Shown here in pieces: positions 57,852 through 64,000 of a DNA stretch of 64,000 nt. A program made the position numbers and the translations under genes. Origin of the DNA: CAVXDY01 sp963760715. Its GTDB lineage: Bacteria > Actinomycetota > Thermoleophilia > Miltoncostaeales > Miltoncostaeaceae. Location of the stretch: NCBI GenBank assembly GCA_963760715.1, contig CAVXDY010000003.1, positions 1 through 64,000 on the forward strand, given 5' to 3'. The stretch's first letter is position 1, and every line of letters starts with the position of its first letter. The notes beneath the pieces are model-generated. The model was not told the origin of the DNA, searched no databases, and worked only from the letters and a program-made list of their open reading frames with translations.

Positions 57852-59192
57852 TCAGGCGGAGGCGAGGGCCGGCGCCTCCGCGCGCACGTCCACCTGGTGC
57901 CCCGAGAGGGTCGTGGAGGTGGAGCCGACGACCGTCACCAGGGCCAGCGACCCCGCCGCTGCCGATCCGGTGAAGTTGACCGTGATGTTGTGGCTCAGGC
58001 GCCCGCGCAGGCGCGAGGGGTCGGTGCGCGACGGCCCCTCGACCAGCACCTCGGCGGTACGCCCCACGAACCGGCTCGCGCGCCGCGCCGCCGTGGCCTG
58101 CACCGCCTCCACCAGGCGCGCGATGCGCTCGCGCTTGACCTCCGCCGGCACGTCGTCCTCCAGGCGCTCGCCGGCCTCGGTGCCCGGACGGGGCGAGTAG
58201 AGGAACGTGTAGGCCCCGTCGTACCCGCACTCCTCCACCAGCGACAGCGTGTGCGCGAAGTCCTGCTCGGTCTCGCCGGGGAAGCCCACGATCAGGTCGG
58301 TGGTGAGCGACAGGTCGGGGATCGCGTCGCGGAGACGGGCCACCAGCTCCAGGTAGCGCTCGCGCGAGTAGGTGCGGCGCATGGCCTTCAGCACGCGGGT
58401 GCTGCCCGATTGCGCCGGCAGGTGCAGGTGCTCGCACACCTCGGGGCACTCGGCCATCGCGGCGATGACATCCGCGCGCATGTCCTTGGGATGGGGGCTG
58501 GTGTAGCGGACGCGCCAGATGCCCGGCACGCCGGCGACCGCCCGCAGGAGCTCGGCGAAGGTCACCCGCTCGTCGCGGGGCAGGTCCCGCCCGTAGGAGT
58601 TCACGTTCTGGCCCAGCAGCGTCACCTCGCGCACCCCGTCGGCGGCAAGGCTCCGCACCTCGTCCACGACGTCGGCGAGCGACCGGCTGCGCTCCCGCCC
58701 CCGGACGCTCGGCACGATGCAGTAGGCGCAGACGCAGTTGCAGCCGACCGAGATCTGCACCCACGCCTGATGGGGCCGCGAGCGCACCGCCGGCAGGCTG
58801 CCGCTGAACACGCCGTCGAAGCTGAACGCGCCCACCGCGTCCAGGCGCTCGCGCGCCAGCAGCTCGCCCAGCCGGCCCACCTCGCCCGGCCCGAAGGCGA
58901 TGTCCACGAACGGGAACTCCCGGAAGACCGCCTCCTTCTGGCTCTGCGCCCAGCAGCCGCCCACCGCCACCACCGCGTCGGGCCGCTCGCGCTTCACGCG
59001 CTTGGCGTCGCCCAGGTTCCCGAGGAACCGCTCGTCGGCGCTCCCGCGGATGGTGCAGGTGTTGAAGAGGATCACGTCGGCGTCGTCGCGGCTCTCGGCC
59101 GACGTGTAGCCGAGCCCCTCGAGCACCCCCTTCATCCGCTCGGAGTCGTGCTCGTTCATCTGGCAGCCGAAGCTGGTCAGGTGGTAGCGCAT
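57852..59192 (-). CDS. miaB: tRNA-2-methylthio-N6-dimethylallyladenosine synthase
   Basis: This radical SAM methylthiotransferase acts on i6A37 of tRNA. Its 446 residues include the N-terminal UPF0004 cluster Cys in FGCQMNEHDSERM, FNTCTIRG and VGGCWAQ; the radical SAM CxxxCxxC in NCVCAYCIVPSVRG; then ITVNFTG-type TRAM domain. The C-terminal SHNITVNFTG is MiaB-like rather than RimO-like. ATG 59192 is leaderless-type. It is first in an operon miaB-miaA-dapF-dapL-dut. Confidence 0.96.
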   Translation of the reverse strand: MRYHLTSFGCQMNEHDSERMKGVLEGLGYTSAESRDDADVILFNTCTIRGSADERFLGNLGDAKRVKRERPDAVVAVGGCWAQSQKEAVFREFPFVDIAFGPGEVGRLGELLARERLDAVGAFSFDGVFSGSLPAVRSRPHQAWVQISVGCNCVCAYCIVPSVRGRERSRSLADVVDEVRSLAADGVREVTLLGQNVNSYGRDLPRDERVTFAELLRAVAGVPGIWRVRYTSPHPKDMRADVIAAMAECPEVCEHLHLPAQSGSTRVLKAMRRTYSRERYLELVARLRDAIPDLSLTTDLIVGFPGETEQDFAHTLSLVEECGYDGAYTFLYSPRPGTEAGERLEDDVPAEVKRERIARLVEAVQATAARRASRFVGRTAEVLVEGPSRTDPSRLRGRLSHNITVNFTGSAAAGSLALVTVVGSTSTTLSGHQVDVRAEAPALASA

Positions 59193-59199
59193 CGCGGAA

Positions 59200-59205
59200 A
59201 GCCTA
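59200..59205 (-). promoter_or_regulatory. -10 TAGGCT of leaderless miaB operon
   Basis: The hexamer ends 7 bases before ATG 59192 on the minus strand. Confidence 0.6.
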
Positions 59206-59250
59206 GTGCCCCTTCCTGTGAGGCGCGCGGCCCGGGGCGGCCCGCTGAGC

Positions 59251-59634
59251 TCAGGAGAGCGTCGTGATGATCTCGCAGCGCAGACCGCGTGCCCTGGCGA
59301 GGCGCAGATCCGCGGTCGCCAGCGGGCACTCGAGGGCCTCCGCCAGCGCGACGTAGGTCGCGTCGTACGCGGAAAGGCTGTCCCGGAGATCCCATACGCG
59401 GGGCTGGAGCGCCACCACCGGGTGGCGGGCGACCCCGAGACGTCGCCACACGAGAAGGCTCGCCTCAGCGCGCTCGGCGCTCAACCTCCCGCCACGGACG
59501 AGCCCGCGAAACGCCTGGACGATCTCGGAGTCGGCCAGGTGGGGGATCTGAACCGCATCCGCCATGAGGAACCGCCGCGCCGCGCCCTCGTCCTCGAGAC
59601 CGCGGACGATCACCGACGCGTCGGTCACGATCAT
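59251..59634 (-). CDS. vapC: VapC-type PIN-domain toxin
   Basis: This 127-residue PIN ribonuclease has the acidic residues in MIVTDASVIV (Asp 5), IPHLADSEIVQAF (Glu), LSAYDATYVALAEAL (Asp) and PLATADLRLARA (Asp), the four metal-binding positions. The type II toxin probably cuts tRNA or another RNA. ATG 59634 overlaps the antitoxin stop by 4 bases (ATGA), the usual coupling. Confidence 0.92.
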   Translation of the reverse strand: MIVTDASVIVRGLEDEGAARRFLMADAVQIPHLADSEIVQAFRGLVRGGRLSAERAEASLLVWRRLGVARHPVVALQPRVWDLRDSLSAYDATYVALAEALECPLATADLRLARARGLRCEIITTLS

Positions 59635-59852
59635 CGCTCGTTCCGGCCCCGCTCCAGCTCGGCGACGATCTCCTCGACGGGGATGTCCACGCTCGGGAGA
59701 TCGGCGAGCAGCGCGTAGTTGTCGGAGCGCCCGGCGACCTCGGTCAGCTCGCGCACCGCGAGCGCGTTCAGGGAGACGCCGCGCCGGGCCGCCATCCGCT
59801 CGAGGCGTTCGGCGACGTCGTCCGGGACGTTGCGGATGTAGAGGGTTCTCAT
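59631..59852 (-). CDS. vapB: VapB/FitA-type ribbon-helix-helix antitoxin
   Basis: This 73-residue protein has an N-terminal ribbon-helix-helix (RTLYIRNVPDDVAERLERMAARRGVSLNALAVREL, quoted in parts: RTLYIRNVP, RLERMAARRGVSLNALAVREL) and an acidic C-terminal tail (VDIPVEEIVAELERG) that would wrap the PIN toxin. ATG 59852 is leaderless-type. Palindromes over the -10 suggest autorepression. Confidence 0.92.
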   Translation of the reverse strand: MRTLYIRNVPDDVAERLERMAARRGVSLNALAVRELTEVAGRSDNYALLADLPSVDIPVEEIVAELERGRNER

Positions 59853-59859
59853 GGCGAGG

Positions 59860-59879
59860 ATGCTAGCACTCTGCTAGCA
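59860..59879 (-). promoter_or_regulatory. vapBC operator and -10
   Basis: Two copies of the palindrome TGCTAGCA (59861-59868 and 59872-59879) lie 11 bp apart, on one helix face. The first contains the -10 TAGCAT (59860-59865, minus), which ends 7 bases before ATG 59852. This is a typical RHH-antitoxin autoregulatory layout. Confidence 0.7.
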
Positions 59880-59883
59880 CCGG

Positions 59884-60999
59884 CTACTCCTTGGCGGCTC
59901 CGTTCGCCGTGGTGGTCCCGTTCGCCTTGGCGGGGCCGCCCGCGGCGCCCGCGGGCTCGAGCTCGCGGATCTCCCCGGTCTCGGGGTCGAACGACGGCAG
60001 CGTGGTGAGCCCCGCGTCCTCGCGGATCCGCGCCTCGATCTGGTCCGCGACATCGGTGTGCTCGACCAGGAAGGCCCGGGCGGCGTTCCGCCCCTGGCCC
60101 AGCCGCTCGTCGCCGAACGAGAAGTAGGCGCCGCTCTTCTGGATCATCCCGCGCTCGACGCCCAGATCGATGAGGTTGCCCTCGTGGGAGATCCCCTCGC
60201 CGTAGATGATGTCGAACTCGGCCTGGCGGAAGGGCGGGGCCACCTTGTTCTTGACCACCTTCACGCGGGCCCGGTTGCCGACCGCCTCGGCGCCCTCCTT
60301 GAGGGTCTCGATGCGGCGGATGTCGAGGCGCACGGACGCGTAGAACTTCAGCGCCCGGCCGCCCGGGGTGGTCTCGGGGGAGCCGAACATGACCCCGATC
60401 TTCTCCCGGAGCTGGTTGGTGAAGATGCAGATCGTGCCGGTTCGGTTGAGCGTGCCGGCGAGCTTGCGCAGCGCCTGGGACATGAGCCGGGCCTGGAGGC
60501 CGACGTGGGTGTCCCCCATCTCGCCCTCGATCTCGGCCTTCGGCACGAGCGCCGCGACGGAGTCGATCGCGACGACGTCGAGGGCCGCCGAGCGCACCAG
60601 GAGGTCGGTGATCTCCAGCGCCTGCTCGCCGTGGTCGGGCTGGGACAGGAGGAGCTCGTCGACGTTGACCCCGATGCGCTTGGCGTAGCCGGGGTCCATC
60701 GAGTGCTCGGCGTCGATGAAGGCCGCCAGCCCGCCCCGGCGCTGGGCCTGGGCGATGAGGTGGTAGATCAGCGTCGTCTTCCCCGAGCTCTCGGGGCCGA
60801 ACACCTCGACGATGCGGCCGCGCGGGATGCCCCCGATCCCGAGCGCGATGTCGAGCGAGAGCGAGCCGGTCGGGATGGCGGCGATCTCGGCGATCGGCGC
60901 ATCGCCCATCCGCATGATGGCGCCCTTTCCGAACTGCCGCTCGATCTGGGCGACGGCCGAGCCGAGCGCCTCGTGCTTCTCCACGGGGGCCTCCTTCAT
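59884..60999 (-). CDS. recA: recombinase RecA
   Basis: This DNA strand-exchange protein promotes SOS cleavage. The 371-residue protein has Walker A GPESSGKTT, the conserved EHSMDPGYAKRIGVNVDELLLSQPDHGEQALEI stretch (quoted in parts: DPGYAKRIGV, SQPDHGEQALEI), Walker B VVAIDSVAALVPKAE, L1/L2 loops around MGDTHVGLQARLMSQALRKL and NQLREKIGVMFGSPETTPGG, and a Gly/Ala/Thr tail. QPDHGE is typical; usually QPDTGE. ATG 60999 overlaps the thpR stop (ATGA). Confidence 0.97.
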   Translation of the reverse strand: MKEAPVEKHEALGSAVAQIERQFGKGAIMRMGDAPIAEIAAIPTGSLSLDIALGIGGIPRGRIVEVFGPESSGKTTLIYHLIAQAQRRGGLAAFIDAEHSMDPGYAKRIGVNVDELLLSQPDHGEQALEITDLLVRSAALDVVAIDSVAALVPKAEIEGEMGDTHVGLQARLMSQALRKLAGTLNRTGTICIFTNQLREKIGVMFGSPETTPGGRALKFYASVRLDIRRIETLKEGAEAVGNRARVKVVKNKVAPPFRQAEFDIIYGEGISHEGNLIDLGVERGMIQKSGAYFSFGDERLGQGRNAARAFLVEHTDVADQIEARIREDAGLTTLPSFDPETGEIRELEPAGAAGGPAKANGTTTANGAAKE

Positions 61000-61568
61000 G
61001 GGGCGGGTTGGAGCTCTACCGCGAAGAGCTCCCGATAACGCGGGGGCCCTCCCGGCGACTGGTGGGAATCATAGAGAGCCGCTCGGCTGATATCGAACAT
61101 GTGTTCCCGGTCCGTGGACGGCGGGAGATCGACCCGGGCCGCGCGTCGCAAGCGCACGAGCGTGACGTGCGGCCACGGCGCCGCGCCGTCCGGGCGCCGC
61201 TCGAGGGCCGCGTCCACGGCCGCCCGGACCCGCAGGATCCACTCGGCGAGCGCGCCGTCGGGGTCGATCATCTCCCGCGCCACGAGCCGGGCGCGCGAGG
61301 ACCGCGGGCGCGCCCGCAGAGCGCCGAGGCCGGCCCGCACCGGCGGTCCGGCGAGCGCCGCGCCCACGGCCTCGGCGACCGCCGGCCAGCGCGACGGCTC
61401 GACGCGCCCGATGAAGTCGAGGGTGACGTGGAGGCTCTCGGGGGCCACCGGCCTGCCGCCGCTGCGCGCCGCCACCTCGGCGGCCGAGCCGGCCAGCAGG
61501 GCGCGGGCGTCCGCGGGAAGGTCGGCGGCGGCGAACAGCCGGTTCGCGGGACGGGGTGGGAGGATCAT
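60996..61568 (-). CDS. thpR: RNA 2',3'-cyclic phosphodiesterase
   Basis: This 190-residue 2H-phosphoesterase (formerly 2'-5' RNA ligase) has both HxTx motifs: LHVTLDFIG (about residue 46) and HVTLVRLR (about residue 137). The N-terminal RLFAAADLPADARALL strand is typical. ATG 61568 is leaderless-type (TAGCGT ends 8 bases before). Coupling to recA by ATGA means recA may be expressed from this message. Confidence 0.93.
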   Translation of the reverse strand: MILPPRPANRLFAAADLPADARALLAGSAAEVAARSGGRPVAPESLHVTLDFIGRVEPSRWPAVAEAVGAALAGPPVRAGLGALRARPRSSRARLVAREMIDPDGALAEWILRVRAAVDAALERRPDGAAPWPHVTLVRLRRAARVDLPPSTDREHMFDISRAALYDSHQSPGGPPRYRELFAVELQPAP

Positions 61569-61576
61569 CGGCGATC

Positions 61577-61582
61577 ACGCTA
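61577..61582 (-). promoter_or_regulatory. -10 TAGCGT of leaderless thpR-recA
   Basis: The hexamer ends 8 bases before ATG 61568 (minus). I see no SOS box in this interval. Confidence 0.55.
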
Positions 61583-61650
61583 CGCCGCCCCGGCGTCACC
61601 GGTCAGCGGACGGGCGTGACGGACGGCGGCGTCACCCGCGACGCCCCGCG

Positions 61651-62901
61651 TCACACCCCGGCCGGCACCAGCCCGCGCCGCAGCAGGTGCAGGGCCATCG
61701 CCGCCGCGCGCGCGCGGATCCGCGCGCGATCGCCCCGCAGGCGATGCTCCTCCACGACGGCGCCGTCGGGGCCCGCGCGGCCCACGTAGACGAGCCCGAC
61801 GGGCTTGTCGGGGGTGGCTCCGCCGGGGCCGGCGATGCCCGTCACCGAGAGCGCCCAGTCGCTGCCCACCAGGCGCCGCACACCCTCGGCCATCTGGCGG
61901 GCGCACTCGCGGGAGACGGCTCCGTCGCGGCGGATCACCTCGGGGTCGACGCCGAGCACGGAGCGCTTCACCTCGTCGTGGTACGAGATCACCCCGCCGA
62001 GCATGTAGGCGGAGGATCCGGGCCGTTCCGTGAGCCGCTCCCCGAGCCCCCCGCCGGTGCAGGACTCCGCCACCGCCACCGTCTGACCGGCGGCCACGAG
62101 GGCGCGGGCCACCACCTCGTCCACCGGCGTGTCGTCGCGGCTGTAGAGGGCGTCCCCCAGCGCCCCCGCCAGGCGCTCCTCGAGGGCGTCGGCGGCCCAC
62201 GCGTCGCCCGGGGCCGAGCGGACGGTCACCTCCAGCTCCGCGTCGCGGGCGCAGATGCCCACGCGCAGGCGATCCCATGCGTCCCGGTCCATGTCCGCCA
62301 CGACCTCCACGACCCGCGACTCGGGGACCATGTAGAGGCGCAGCACGCGCTCCCGCGGGTGCCCGGCGCGGGCGATGAGGGCCGCAAGGGCCGGCTCCTC
62401 GAGCGCGGCCTCCCACATGGACGCGAGCTCCCAGGGGGGCCCGGGAAGCACGACGACCAGCCGCCCCTCGTGCTCCAGGAGGCAGCCCGGCGCGGTTCCG
62501 GCGGGAGGGAGCACGATCGAGCCGCCGGGGAGGGACGCCTGCTTCTCCTGCACGATCCGGCGCGTGGCGGCGTCAACGGCGATCCCGGCGTGGCGCGCCT
62601 CGACCATGGCCAGGGCGGCCGCGTCGACCACCAGACGGCGCCCGGTGGCCCGGGCCACCGCCTCCATGGTGAGATCGTCGTGCGTGGGCCCGAGGCCGCC
62701 GGTGGTGCAGACGAGGTCGGCCGGGCCGGCGAGGAGCTCCCGGAGCATCCCGACCAGGCCGTCCAGGTCGTCGCCGACGATCGCGACCCGCTCGATCCCG
62801 ATGCCGCGCGGCTCCAGCGATCGCGCGATCAGCCCGGCGTTGCGCTCCTGGATCCGGCCCCGCAGGATCTCGTCGCCCGTGACCAGGATCGCCGCCCGCA
62901 C
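61651..62901 (-). CDS. cinA: CinA-like protein (competence/damage-inducible, NMN deamidase type)
   Basis: The 416-residue protein has an N-terminal MoCF-like COG1058 domain (ILVTGDEILRGRIQERN, TTGGLGPTHDDLTMEAVA) and a C-terminal CinA amidohydrolase domain (VAVAESCTGGGLGERLT, SVTGIAGPGGATPDKPVGLVY, catalytic Ser/Lys/Tyr region YHDEVKR). In other bacteria it recycles nicotinamide mononucleotide. GTG 62901 lies 16 bases after the rodZ-like stop. The order cinA-thpR-recA is common in actinobacteria. Confidence 0.95.
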   Translation of the reverse strand: MRAAILVTGDEILRGRIQERNAGLIARSLEPRGIGIERVAIVGDDLDGLVGMLRELLAGPADLVCTTGGLGPTHDDLTMEAVARATGRRLVVDAAALAMVEARHAGIAVDAATRRIVQEKQASLPGGSIVLPPAGTAPGCLLEHEGRLVVVLPGPPWELASMWEAALEEPALAALIARAGHPRERVLRLYMVPESRVVEVVADMDRDAWDRLRVGICARDAELEVTVRSAPGDAWAADALEERLAGALGDALYSRDDTPVDEVVARALVAAGQTVAVAESCTGGGLGERLTERPGSSAYMLGGVISYHDEVKRSVLGVDPEVIRRDGAVSRECARQMAEGVRRLVGSDWALSVTGIAGPGGATPDKPVGLVYVGRAGPDGAVVEEHRLRGDRARIRARAAAMALHLLRRGLVPAGV

Positions 62902-62917
62902 CGGAGCGGCACCCGCC

Positions 62918-63736
62918 TCACCCGACGCTCTTCGCTCCCGTCGGCGTGATGAGGAAGTTCCCCGTCGCCGTGCTGTTCAGGTCCGTGGCCTTCCCGGCCA
63001 CGGTCACCGCGAGCCCCGCCGGGTTGGCGGCCCGGACCCAGATCCCCTCGCGCACCTTGAAGACCTGGGCCTGGCCCGGGGCGATCGTGCCCTCGTAGGC
63101 GAGCGGGCCGTTGCCGTCGCGCCCGCGCACCTGCACCCAGCAGCCGTTGGCCCCGATGCCCGTGAGCACGATGGAGATCGGCTTCGTGCGGACCGGCTTC
63201 TCCACCGCCGAGGTGTCCGGCTCGCCCACGAGGGGGGCGGGCTCCGGGGTCGTCGCGGAGGGTGTCGTGCTCGGGGCGACCGGCGTCGGGGAGCCCGTCT
63301 CCCCCACCCCCAGCCAGACGATCAGCGCCACGCCCATCACCCCGCCGATGGCCAGCCACAGGAGGTGCAGCTCGGTGCGCCGCCGGCGCGGCGGCTTGAT
63401 CCCGCGGGGCGACGTCGAGGCCTGCCGGCGCGATCGCGACGACCGGCGCGGCGAGGACCCGGCCGCCCGCGGGGGGCCTCCGCGATCCTCGGACGTGTCG
63501 TAGGTCTCGAAGCGCGACTCGTACTCGTCGAGCACGAGCTGCCCGTCCAGGTCCAGGAATTCCGCGTACGCGCGCAGGAAGCCGCGCACGTAGGTGGGCG
63601 ACGGCATGAGGTCGAACTGCTCCTCCTCCATCGCGCGGAGGTACTTCGCCCGGATCTTGGTCTCGGCCTCGCACTCCAACACGTCGAGGCCGCGACGCAG
63701 CCGGGCCTCACGGAGTGTGTTTCCGATCTCGAACAT
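62918..63736 (-). CDS. RodZ-like HTH/membrane protein with DUF4115
   Basis: This 272-residue protein has an N-terminal RodZ-type HTH_25 (GNTLREARLRRGLDVLECEAETKIRAKYLRAME, quoted in parts: TLREARLRRGLDV, TKIRAKYLRAME). A basic linker, one membrane helix (about residues 125-147), a Pro/Thr linker and the C-terminal DUF4115 beta-domain follow (CWVQVRGRDG, GIWVRAANPAGLAVTVAG). It links cytoplasmic elements to the cell wall in rod-shape or division. ATG 63736. The leader holds a hairpin that covers the only ribosome site. Confidence 0.88.
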   Translation of the reverse strand: MFEIGNTLREARLRRGLDVLECEAETKIRAKYLRAMEEEQFDLMPSPTYVRGFLRAYAEFLDLDGQLVLDEYESRFETYDTSEDRGGPPRAAGSSPRRSSRSRRQASTSPRGIKPPRRRRTELHLLWLAIGGVMGVALIVWLGVGETGSPTPVAPSTTPSATTPEPAPLVGEPDTSAVEKPVRTKPISIVLTGIGANGCWVQVRGRDGNGPLAYEGTIAPGQAQVFKVREGIWVRAANPAGLAVTVAGKATDLNSTATGNFLITPTGAKSVG

Positions 63737-63745
63737 GTGGGCGGT

Positions 63746-63767
63746 CGGGCGAGATCCTCCTCGCCCG
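63746..63767 (-). promoter_or_regulatory. leader hairpin over the rodZ-like ribosome site
   Basis: CGGGCGAG-N6-CTCGCCCG forms a perfect 8-bp stem. On the RNA (minus strand) the sequence GAGGAGG lies in the stem and loop, so the fold would hide it. TAGGGT (63775-63780, minus) is the likely -10, giving a leader of about 31 bases. Confidence 0.5.
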
Positions 63768-63811
63768 GTGCGGCACCCTAGCCCAGACCGTCGACCGCCC
63801 GCAACCGGACC

Positions 63812-64000
63812 TCAGTCCGGCGGTTCCTCCGCGACCGCGGCCGGGCGGCGCAGAATGCGGTCGAGGTCGCCCTCCCCCACGAGCACCGTGCGCGGCTTTG
63901 AGCCCTCGTGCCCGGACACGACGCCCATGCGCTCCATGGCATCGACCAGGCGGCCCGCGCGGGCGTATCCCACTCCCAGGCGCCTCTGCAGGAGCGACAC
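63812..64000 (-). CDS. ftsK: DNA translocase FtsK, C-terminal end (partial)
   Basis: Only the last about 62 residues are in the window; the gene continues beyond base 64000. The sequence SLLQRRLGVGYARAGRLVDAME followed by RMGVVSGHEGSKPRTVLV is the gamma winged-helix domain of FtsK/SpoIIIE, which reads KOPS DNA sites and directs chromosome pumping at division. The last 14 residues are a low-complexity tail. Confidence 0.9.
   Translation of the reverse strand: MSLLQRRLGVGYARAGRLVDAMERMGVVSGHEGSKPRTVLVGEGDLDRILRRPAAVAEEPPD

Noticed and set aside
61569..61650. SOS (LexA) box upstream of thpR-recA
   Set aside because: No GAAC-N4-GTTC or similar palindrome was found in this interval.

Overview
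The window is about 73% GC and gene-dense. Its strong G/C third-position bias, short intergenic gaps, many GTG starts and many 4-base ATGA/GTGA overlaps point to a high-GC actinobacterium. Gene content agrees: an F420:NADP oxidoreductase-like protein, an LLM-class flavin enzyme, Ino1, the MurT/GatD pair, a RodZ-like protein with DUF4115, and a type IV pilin. The class Thermoleophilia is my best guess from this mixture, but nothing here proves it. I see no rRNA, tRNA, CRISPR array or intact mobile element.

Layout. 1-6.9 kb: hypothetical gene, type IV pilin, HAD hydrolase, PfkB kinase, cysK, GNAT enzyme, NIL-domain protein and cysE (cysteine synthesis split into two nearby units), then a methyltransferase. 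6.9-10.6 kb: cobalamin-binding radical SAM protein, acyl desaturase and polytopic membrane protein, perhaps a lipid-modification locus. 10.7-15.1 kb: UvrD/PcrA helicase, folD, npdG-like and Crp/Fnr regulator. 15.1-16.6 kb is a decayed accessory patch holding an SDR remnant, a VOC protein and a multiply frameshifted IS5-type transposase. 16.6-18.4 kb: small genes, a nitroreductase and a zincin-like protease. 18.4-24 kb: an FtsH-type AAA protease convergent with a thiamine operon (thiL plus a ThiXYZ-type transporter) led by a TPP riboswitch. 24.2-28.1 kb: a 1,133-residue STAND/SARP hybrid regulator and a SnoaL-like gene. 28.1-31.5 kb: a frameshifted photolyase and a secreted subtilase. 31.7-40.1 kb: mostly exported or membrane proteins of unknown role. 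40.1-45.5 kb: a serine-recombinase-like protein lacking catalytic residues, divergent from ino1, then a two-pair ABC-2 exporter operon. 45.6-48.0 kb: an Rpf-like hydrolase and the principal-type sigma factor. 48-51.6 kb: YqgE, an NrtR-like regulator, an MBL hydrolase and rpiA. 51.6-54.5 kb: murT-methyltransferase-gatD. 54.5-64 kb, all leftward: ftsK (partial), rodZ-like, cinA, thpR, recA, vapBC, miaB, miaA, dapF, dapL-like, dut.

Two regulatory themes stand out. (1) At least fourteen genes have a TAnnnT-like -10 hexamer ending 6-8 bases before the start codon with no Shine-Dalgarno sequence, which predicts widespread leaderless transcription. (2) The SARP-hybrid regulator gene is flanked by two promoters that share an identical architecture (GTAAGT-N5-GGAAG-N8-CCTAGCGT). 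This is the classical SARP direct-repeat geometry of 11 bp and defines a small, apparently self-contained regulon. I consider this the most interesting unit in the window.

Several genes carry defects or unusual starts: single-base frameshifts in the dapL-like aminotransferase and (two) in the photolyase, and no ATG/GTG/TTG start upstream of essential motifs in thiL and miaA. These could be real or sequence errors.
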